64,000 nucleotides of DNA from Cliona cf. orientalis (Eukaryota; Porifera; Demospongiae; Clionaida; Clionaidae), in the NCBI GenBank assembly GCA_963930775.1, contig OZ005693.1, forward strand, positions 5,766,001-5,830,000. The letters run 5' to 3'. Position numbers and translations under genes: made by a program. The notes beneath the pieces are model-generated. The model worked only from the letters and a program-made list of their open reading frames with translations, did no database searches and was not told the DNA's origin. This document shows, piece after piece, positions 56,901 to 64,000 of the stretch. Every line of letters starts with the position of its first letter. Positions within the stretch are counted from its first letter, which is position 1.

Positions 56901-59900
56901 CAAAACTTGTAACCTACAAGTTTGCAAGCATACAATATTTATATGTTTGCCAAGAACTTGGATAAGCCCACCTTGGGTTCTACAGTGGCGTAAGAAGATG
57001 TTTTTGAACAGGGGGGCTGTAAATAAAATTGCGTGCAAAGTGCACAAAAACATTTTTTGGATCACACGATAGCCTTCAAATCATGCCCATTATTGTGCTA
57101 ATTTGGTTGTAAGTAGACTCTACATCACAAATCTGAAGATGTCAAGGCCTAGTAGAATAAATATCTTCCTAGGTTTAGGCCCACTTGGCTGATAAGATGG
57201 GAGGGGGGGGCTACAGCCCCCCCAGTCCCCCTGCTTCTTACGCCAATGTTCTAGCCTGCATACCCTGGCTATGCCATTTAGACAATAATAATAATATTAT
57301 ACCACAGTGTCAATCCTTTTCTCCAGAGATTTTAGTTGAACGATAGTCATATTTGCAGGATCAAATTTGTCAATGCTGTCCACCACGACTCTGTTTTCTG
57401 TTTTAAGACCTTTCAGAGTGATTGCTGTATCACGTTCAGTGTCTAAATCAAGATCAAAGACCTGTATATGAACAAACCAACTTGATACCTGACCTTCACG
57501 GGACCAAATTAAAATCTGCCAATATTTCTTATTCACACATACGTGTATGGTAACATCGTACTGATCATGAACCATCCAATTAAAATTCCACCAATAACTA
57601 TATAGCTTTGTAGAGCACATACCCGGCATGCACATTGCGCAATCTATAGATTTACTTTCTGTGCATGCATGGCTATAATTTTGTGAACTTCAGAAAAATA
57701 GTGGAAATGCTGCTTAGTTGTACTGGGGGTCCTGATGACAAATAGTACTCTCTGCACCCAGACCTAATCCAGACTAGAAAGATATGTTTTGTTGCAATAA
57801 TTAGTATAGTTATCTTACATTATAATCTGGTTCCATAGAACTTCAGATTTCAGTTAGTGGATCGATCCGGATAGTAGCTATAGCTAGGGCTGTAGATGTC
57901 ACATTCGACGATCTATACCACTTCATATATAATTATTTGACCACTTAGTTGTACGCATGAGCAGAAAGCACAATGGGAATGCATTATGTATTGAGTAGGT
58001 ATTATCAATAGGTGTGGCTACGGTGGCCAACAAAAAGGCACTATTATGTGACACTCGTGGACCGTGTCCCACGAGTTGATGCACACTGAAGCCAGTTTTT
58101 CGCCGAATTCGATTGATTCATTGTGCTTACGATTTGCTTAGACGCCTACATCTCGAGATATGACGATTTCTGTGCTAACGATAACACAACTGATTACTTT
58201 ACCCCTTGCGTATGCGCACAGGGTAATAATTATTGTATGCAAAGGCTATTTAGGATCCAACCACCAGCTATGATAAAAATTAATTGCTTTCTTGAACACA
58301 TACGCAGAGATGAAGTACTAAATGGTTCTGTCGTTGTTGTTGTCGCCCTCCATTATAAATCTAGGCAACTCACATGTCCCAAATGCTGAAAAAAACCAAT
58401 AAAATTTCACTTTGAACATTGTGTTATTAACCACACCTACTGATGCTATGTGCTGTTTCAACTACAATGTCATGATTGTATTCATACTCGACCTCATACA
58501 TGTAGGTTAGGGTTGTCAACTATAGAATTAGGTATCTCATGTGTCCAATATGGCAAAAATCCAATAAATTTTCACTTGATAATGGTTACGAACAATGTCC
58601 TATAATTGCCGCTGATTGATCATGACCACACCACACAGGCTACTTTGCTGTGTTCGCTCAGCTCCCTTCTGTGAGACAAACATACAGACAAGAAGCCAGA
58701 AGACTAGTCTAAGAGCTCTGTAGAGCATATACCCCCCACACACATTGCACAATTTGTAGATTTAGATCAACTTGTGAGGGTAAATATCTCCATGATAGTT
58801 ACTCCGACAAATATCTTCTTGTAAATGCTGCTTAGCTAACTGCAGCCAAATTATACGTAATAAGGATCCGTTATCACTAAATTTTTTCACATAAAAACTT
58901 CTAATGTTTTTACCCTGGTGCAATGACTGCTAAAATTCATAGGGATCATCTAGAATAGCACTCCATGGTCCGAGATAAAGCCTCTTATGTCTTAGGATCT
59001 TCCATGACAGATGGACAGACAACAATTATGCAAACACAGACGAATCGTACCTTGACAGTTTTTCTCTTTTCATCAACAGGTTTAGGCTTCTCTTCAACTT
59101 TCTTTGCATCTGGCTTTGCAAAGAGATCTTCTACCACAGTAGGATCAATATCAACTTCAGTATCCATCTCCCCTTTAGCTGCTTTCTGCCACATAACTCC
59201 ATCATTTGTAGCCATTGCCTTTGTCACCTTGCTCCAGTTAATCTTATCAATCATTTTTACTTGTGGTTTGTATGCTCGAGATTTTTCCACTTTCGTCATT
59301 TTTTCAGGAGGTGTAGTTGAAACGGTTTTTATTCCAAAGGGACCAATAGGAGGCGGTATAGGTGCGGCAGGGGCACCAGGAGGTGGTGGAGGTGCAGGTG
59401 CGGGTGGGGGAGGGGGAGGAGGGCCAGGGGCTGGAGCACTAGCAGCTGGTTCAGCGGGAGAGCTACTCTGACTTGCTTGGCTACAGAGTTGCTCCATACT
59501 TTCCCAAATGGTATCCAACGTTGGATCATCCCTATCCACAGATAGTAAATTCCTCAGCACATTGAGAAATGATTTATTGTGTCCAGTGCAGCAGACCTTC
59601 AAGAAAAATTATAATACTTTAGTAATCAACACCAGAGACTGTGGTCAAGGAAGTCACATCCAATCATTATCTTTACTGTATCCTACTATGGGAGATCGAG
59701 TTATGTGCTCTCTTCCCATGGACAGATCTAGGGTAGTAGCCTGTGAACCCCACCCCCCCCCCCACCCCCAGCCCTTCCGACACTGATTTTAAAATAGAAT
59801 GGCAAACGATTTGCTAGAACCAAAGGTTTCAAATCAACAAGCTATATTACATATCTGATAAACATTCTGTATAAAAATTAATCAGACTGAAACAACCAGA

Positions 59901-62900
59901 AAAGTTGAGTTCCAGAGTTCTCTTAGACTAGCAGTTTGTCACCATGCAGCCATGGTCTTCGTTCGTGGGCGTGATTTTCCAGAAATGGGCGTGGTCCTAT
60001 ATTAGCGCGCATGCACACCCAAGCAGTGAACCTTCCCCCAGGAAGTGCTGGATCCGCCCCTGCTTCCCCACTCGATATCATCTTCTGGCTGCCCACTATT
60101 ATAATCAGCTGCTTTCTGTAATATTAATTGGACGGTGGCTTACTTTGTTCAGCACGGCATGGAAGACATCTTCATGTGAGTTGATATCAACACCACCTGG
60201 CTTGTCCAAGTGACCATTGTCTTCAGCATGGGCTTCACTGAACACTTGAATTTGTATAGCCAGTGATTCATTACTTGTATGTCTCCATGGTGACAGTACA
60301 TCAAGCAATTGAAGAGCTGTATAATAATAATGTAGAACACAACAGTAACTAGGACATATAGATACCATGGTACCCACTTCAAAGGGAAAATGTGGTTAGT
60401 CATGTTTGCACAAAAGTTGACCATTGAAAAGAAAAGTTAGAGCTAATTCTTGAACTAATGAGAGCTCATTAAGAAGGAATTACACCTTTAGATGTTCATC
60501 CTAATACTGCCTAAGTTATGATATCATTAACATGTAACTTAGTATCCCATGCAAGCATCAACTGGCACTTAAACATATTCATTCCTCATGATCCCATGAA
60601 CCCAAAATTAAACACACGAAAATATATGCGCAATATTAACGATAGTGTACAGGGTCATTTGTCCAAAAATTATTACTTTTAGACACGAGATTTACGATAA
60701 CATTGTTAAGTACAAGAAATTCATGCAATGCACTTAGACTAATGGCAAACAATTAAATCTTTCCAGATGATTATCATTACATGCATATTAAATTTTTATT
60801 CTGTGGGAGTTTTGGCCAGATAATTATTACTGTAGTGTCCCGAGGAAGCACCCACTCTCGATGTAGCTCGTTTCAAGGGGTCAATATAGCAGCTTCTATA
60901 CAAATATAAATCCCAGGTAAGCACCCATGCTGGCCAAAATTGTGAGTTATATTTGAGCACCCATGGGCACTTACATGGGACACTACGGTATATGAAAATT
61001 TGCATTGACAATAATTTTGCCGCTACAAATATTCAAATTATGAAGTCACCCTCAAATCTATTAATGGGCTAAGTAATTATGATGGTGGCCATGCTGCCAC
61101 TCAATAATAATATATATTATTAAGGACACTGCAACTATTACCTTAATTTGCAACTGGATTAGGTATGCAAATACTGCTAGAGGCAGCAGACCAAGATACA
61201 TGTAGCTTGTGGCACAGCTAGCTATAGCATGATGATCTGTCTTCAGCCTCATGAGCCTATGTTAGCTTCTATTACAATCAAAGGACTGATAGTGACATGG
61301 ACTCTGCATGGGTAGGCTGCTCAAAACACTAGCAGAGCCAGTACTCACTATCAAAGTTTATGCAAACACTAAACTTTTAATAAAACATTCACGCCAAAAG
61401 CTTGGCATGCTAAAATGGAAGATTGGTAGCCGCCACACTACATTAATATAAACCAGGTATATAAATTAGAGTTTGCTCTGAATAAAATAACTTTAGACTT
61501 GAAAAAATAATGATACATACTAGGGCCACACAATTCTAATGGTGGTTTTTATGATTGTGTAAATTATTTACACAATCATAAAAACCACCATTAGAATGTT
61601 TAATTATATATCTATATCTGAATATCTTACCAAGAAACTCGTTCCGTAATCTGATACGCTTCTTCAAGTCATTAGCTCCTTTCAAGACACAATTGATGAA
61701 TGCCAATATGGATGCCAAGTAGTCCTCATTTGAAGACTGCATTTCCTTCATCAAAATACTGAAACGACACTGCTCATGTTTTCTTTGCTGCATATGAATT
61801 TAGTCTCTGTAATCAGCCATGCCAATAAACCATCTGTCCTTATCATACACTGACAACCATGCATCAATCGTCAAATGCATCATTGATGCACAGCTTCTTA
61901 AAATCTTAATCCTGGGCACTACTAGTATTCACTTAGTTAATCTCATGCTTTGTTTAATTAAACTCTCAAACAAATTTGCAACCACAGTCACTTTGCCATT
62001 AGGGTAGACGTTGATCATAGAACCTCTTGTGGCCATTTTGGATGTAAATCAACCTCTACCGTAGCTAGATACCAGAGATGTTTGAAGCCAGGGGGTATAT
62101 CTATCTGCTTTTCCGCCACAGTGTGGTCACCTCAAATATTAACTAAAGCCATAAATAATTATGTACAACTATGGGTTTGACCACTATGATACAGCTAAGA
62201 TTAACTAAGAGGATGATCGTTGCTTCAGGTCTATCTGCTTTTCCGCCACAGTGTGGTTATCTCAAAGATTAGCTGAAGCCCCTAATTAAGTATAAACACG
62301 TACAATTATATGGGTTTGACCACTATGACACAGTCAACACTACTTGCATAAATTTGTCATGAGAAATTTTCACACTAAGATTTCAAGGTCTACATGTAGA
62401 CATTATACAGTATTATCGTATACATGTATAGTATACAGGCGTAGGAACCCAGGGTGGGGGAGGGAGGAGGAGGGGGCGGGGCCCCACAATATTCTAGGAA
62501 GGGGACCCTTTGTTCTCCAGGCCAGTATTGTTAAAATACTGATTTCTAAACATTTACCAGGCCTGATTATGAGTAAAATGTGCCTCAATAACTGCCAGAT
62601 CTATTCCACTCGATTTACAGTTCGTTCTTTCATTGAGAAACTCATGATAGTAGCCTTGATGGTGCAAAAGGGGCGTGGTCATAACATTTTCACGCACACT
62701 TCGCACACAATTGTATATTCAGCCCCCCCCCCCCCCCCCCCACCCTTCAATATCTTCCTACACCTATGCAGTATTATACCTTATGTGATTCCAGAGCATC
62801 AAGAGTTAAATTGTAGCCCTTATCAGAAAGAAGGCAAAGTGCACTCAATAGCTCAAACACATTTTGCTTCAGAGCAACACAATCTGTATCCAAAACTATG

Positions 62901-63816
62901 ATAGAGAAATGAGGGGAAATATGACACATTACAGTGTACAAGGTTCGAAGAATGGTAACAGTCATAAATGGTTTGGTATTGTGGCCAAAGTAATAATCAT
63001 ATTCAATCAAACAATAATTATTATAGTAGTGATTCCAGACGATCGACCTCTGGTAATAAAAGCAGCCATAACTTGGTAATGGATTTAGCTATGAACAGGA
63101 AACACAAACCAAGAGTTAGCTGAGTGAATGGCCTTTTTTCTGAACCTTGAATCAAGCAAATCGGTTAACCACACGCTTTGCGATTTTAATTTTTAGCTCT
63201 ATGGAAATTTGCATGCAAAAATCTGTTTCAGTGCGTAACTCGAACAAGCTTTGTTCTTTCAACAGGAAACACCCAGCGCTGAATAGGCCTCGTCGAGAGG
63301 AAGCTATCGACACCTTAATCATTTGAATTGCTATCGCCGCCACTTAGCGATATCAAGCCGAAAAATCGGACATCTGGAATCGCTAATTATAGTGAAATAA
63401 TTTATTGCTTGTTGGTATGCACACACTTCTTTTAATTGCATCCATGCAGCAATGCAGAGGGTGATACACTACTGTATACCTTGAACCAACTTTCTGATAG
63501 ACTGATCTTCTTCAGGCTGCTCAAAAAGGATTTTCACTCCAAGTTTGTGATTCAATACAAGTTTCACACAAACAACACATTCTTGGAGGCTGTCTGGCCT
63601 GTCAAGGGTACTGAGCAGGTTGGGAAGCCCTCCATTCCTTAGGAACCGCTCCATCCAGGTGTGGTCAGCATCTTGCAATACCCGCTGCAGATCACAGAGG
63701 TCGAATCCTCGGCTCAAGAACTCGCTGCAGAGTTGAGGGTTACTAGCGGCCAGCTCCAGGTTCATTTCCAGATGCTGGTCGCTTATAATTACCACGCCAG
63801 AACCTTCGCCATCCAT
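50952..63816 (-). CDS. INF2: INF2-type formin (GBD/FH3-FH1-FH2-DAD-like), complete
   Basis: A formin: nucleates and elongates actin filaments at the barbed end. Fourteen exons join in one 816-aa frame: 63816-63480, 62895-62780, 61787-61631, 60316-60144, 59596-59051, 57461-57303, 56590-56525, 56463-56411, 54582-54411, 54340-54233, 54168-54098, 52836-52710, 51701-51537, 51152-50952. Residues ~15-300 are GBD/FH3 with INF2-like sequence (WMERFLRNGGL, VFELLSALC, LRNEFLG, GGVDINSHEDVF). FH1 (~306-350) is Pro-rich with PPPPPPP runs. FH2 (~375-750) runs from KINWSKVTKAM to LAVYFCED..LEKLLEHLLSF. The tail has VDDLLMEIKAG (from 798), like a DAD/WH2 core. The ATG at 63816 has a GCCATGG context. An in-frame ATG at 63987 would add 57 residues that look non-coding. 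Confidence 0.92.
51889..52073. mobile_element. 185-bp hAT-like MITE
   Basis: The ends CAGGGGCTGATCCAG and CTGGATCAGCGCCTG are inverted with one or two mismatches. The flanks TTTAGTAC and TTTACTGA could be a worn 8-bp duplication. It lies in a formin intron. A related end (GGATCCGCCCCTG) is near 60050. Confidence 0.65.
52108..52474. mobile_element. ~365-bp element with ~60-bp TIRs
   Basis: AGCTAGCGGTAGTCTTATCC..CCAGACCCCACCCTC is inverted at 52404-52474 (GAGGGTGGGGTCTGG..ACGAGACTAAGCTAGCG). No coding capacity. It lies in the formin intron next to the preceding MITE. Confidence 0.75.
53803..53862. repeat. Solo end of the TAAGCGCAT MITE family
   Basis: TACCGTAAAGTCTGGTTAAT followed by AAGCGCACATGCTTATTAAG matches the left end of 38909-39342. 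No partner end was found nearby. Confidence 0.6.
55723..56195. mobile_element. ~470-bp MITE with ~35-bp TIRs
   Basis: AGCCGGAAAAAGTTGGTGGG..GAATTAAATTTGGCAG is inverted at 56160-56195 (CTGCCAAATTTAATTCCCAC..). A further inner inverted pair (GGCGGATCAACC..ATCCGCCAATATT) repeats the pattern. A 166-codon minus-strand frame overlapping it is not a gene. It lies in a formin intron. Confidence 0.75.
56695..56862. mobile_element. MITE of the TACYRTAGTGTCCC family, copy 2
   Basis: CGTGTATCCCAGGTAAGCAC to TGGGCGCTTATCCAGGATAT plus the TATATAGAAGCTGCTACACT block. It is rearranged relative to the copies at 41890 and 60828. Confidence 0.55.
56983..57248. mobile_element. 266-bp MITE with 5-bp target duplication TTCTA
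   Basis: The termini CAGTGGCGTAAGAAG and CTTCTTACGCCAATG are bounded by TTCTA at 56978-56982 and 57249-57253. It lies in a formin intron, 55 bp from the exon at 57303. Confidence 0.85.
60828..60991. mobile_element. ~163-bp MITE of the TACYRTAGTGTCCC family, copy 3
   Basis: The most complete copy: TACTGTAGTGTCCCGAGG at the left, ATGGGACACTACGGTA at the right, with AAGCACCCAT units inside. It lies in a formin intron. Confidence 0.8.
61533..61597. repeat. Perfect 31-bp-arm palindrome in a formin intron
   Basis: ATTCTAATGGTGGTTTTTAT continues for 31 nt, then TTA, then the exact complement. It starts ~33 nt downstream of the splice donor of the exon 61787-61631, so the pre-mRNA could fold a long hairpin there. 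Confidence 0.8.
62100..62342. repeat. ~125-bp tandem duplication
   Basis: CTATCTGCTTTTCCGCCACA..GTGTGGT to GGGTTTGACCACTATGAYAC occurs at 62110 and again at 62230. It lies in a formin intron. Confidence 0.75.
62434..62768. mobile_element. Likely MITE with GGCGTAGGAA / TTCCTACACC ends
   Basis: Inverted ends ACAGGCGTAGGAA and TTCCTACACCTATG, with G-rich and C-rich (19 C at 62723-62741) interior flanks as in the other 5-bp-duplication elements. The flanking duplication is not clear. Confidence 0.55.
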
Positions 63817-64000
63817 GGCCAGAAACAGTCTGGAAATCAAGTATCCCAGGGTGCTCCCCACCCCCTTATCGGTCACCACCCCCACGCATCCACAGCGCAT
63901 GCGCAAGGGAACATAGGTTAGGTACGCGATTGCGTCATAACCTCGCCCCAATAATCTAGAAATCTTCATTGTCTCGTGTACAAACATACCGTAGATTATA
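63817..64000 (-). promoter_or_regulatory. 5' flank/UTR of the formin gene
   Basis: Upstream of the preferred ATG this contains TTGCGCATGCGC and, at the window edge, TACCGTAGATTATA, the end of another TACCGTAG-type MITE running out of the window. No TATA motif stands out. Confidence 0.4.

Noticed and set aside
58965..59471. 168-codon plus-strand frame rich in Gly
   Set aside because: It is the antisense of the formin FH1 proline-rich exon, a common shadow frame.
62344..62901. 185-codon plus-strand frame with a proline run
   Set aside because: The run comes from a poly-C tract, and the frame crosses a MITE and reads antisense through a formin exon.
63817..63987. Upstream in-frame ATG extending the formin by 57 aa
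   Set aside because: The extra residues cover a GCGCATGCGC palindrome and MITE-edge sequence. The ATG at 63816 has a better context and aligns with the family N-terminus.
1..64000. CRISPR arrays, bacterial operons or prophage
   Set aside because: No short evenly spaced direct repeats with unique spacers, no ribosome-binding-site-spaced gene strings. The genes have introns and animal domain architecture.

Overview
Kind of genome. This is animal nuclear DNA: intron-rich genes with GT-AG splicing and conserved metazoan proteins, in AT-rich sequence crowded with short inverted-repeat transposons. Several introns are short, genes are close together, and one gene is a secreted-type receptor combining EGF-like, SRCR and an unfamiliar repeated domain. 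I infer an early-branching invertebrate, most likely a demosponge. No ribosomal RNA, mitochondrial or bacterial sequence is evident.

Layout. 0.4-8.3 kb is repeats only: a long-TIR MITE, a five-copy ~445-bp tandem array, dispersed repeats, and a 3.3-kb foldback element whose arms carry alternating CGTAAATC and TGACTCA motifs. 10.96-25.21 kb (minus) is an 11-exon gene for a type I membrane receptor of 813 aa: signal peptide, two copies of an [EGF-like + novel ~185-aa domain] module, one group-B-like SRCR domain, a transmembrane helix and a tail with two PPxY motifs. 25.2-34.0 kb is intergenic, with a non-LTR retrotransposon fragment, many repeats and a weak plus-strand exon cluster near 32-33 kb. 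34.05-50.42 kb (minus) is a complete 19-exon puromycin-sensitive aminopeptidase gene (NPEPPS-like, 864 aa). A small plus-strand gene for a secreted protein of unknown family lies inside its largest intron (45.2-45.9 kb). 50.95-63.82 kb (minus) is a complete 14-exon INF2-type formin gene (816 aa; GBD/FH3-FH1-FH2-DAD-like).

The three large gene models were built by joining exons on consistent splice phases; each gives one uninterrupted frame from ATG to stop. The three minus-strand genes run in the same direction, with ~0.5 kb between the formin stop and the aminopeptidase start. Their products act in different places (actin assembly, cytosolic peptide trimming, cell-surface recognition), and nothing in the sequence links them into one pathway.

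Mobile DNA. Several nonautonomous families can be told apart by their termini: one with clean 5-bp target duplications (three intact members), one with TA-CCGTAG-like ends, one with AGTAGGGATGGC arms, and palindromic CGCATGCG repeats. Many sit in introns, two of them only ~10 nt from splice donors. No transposase gene is visible.
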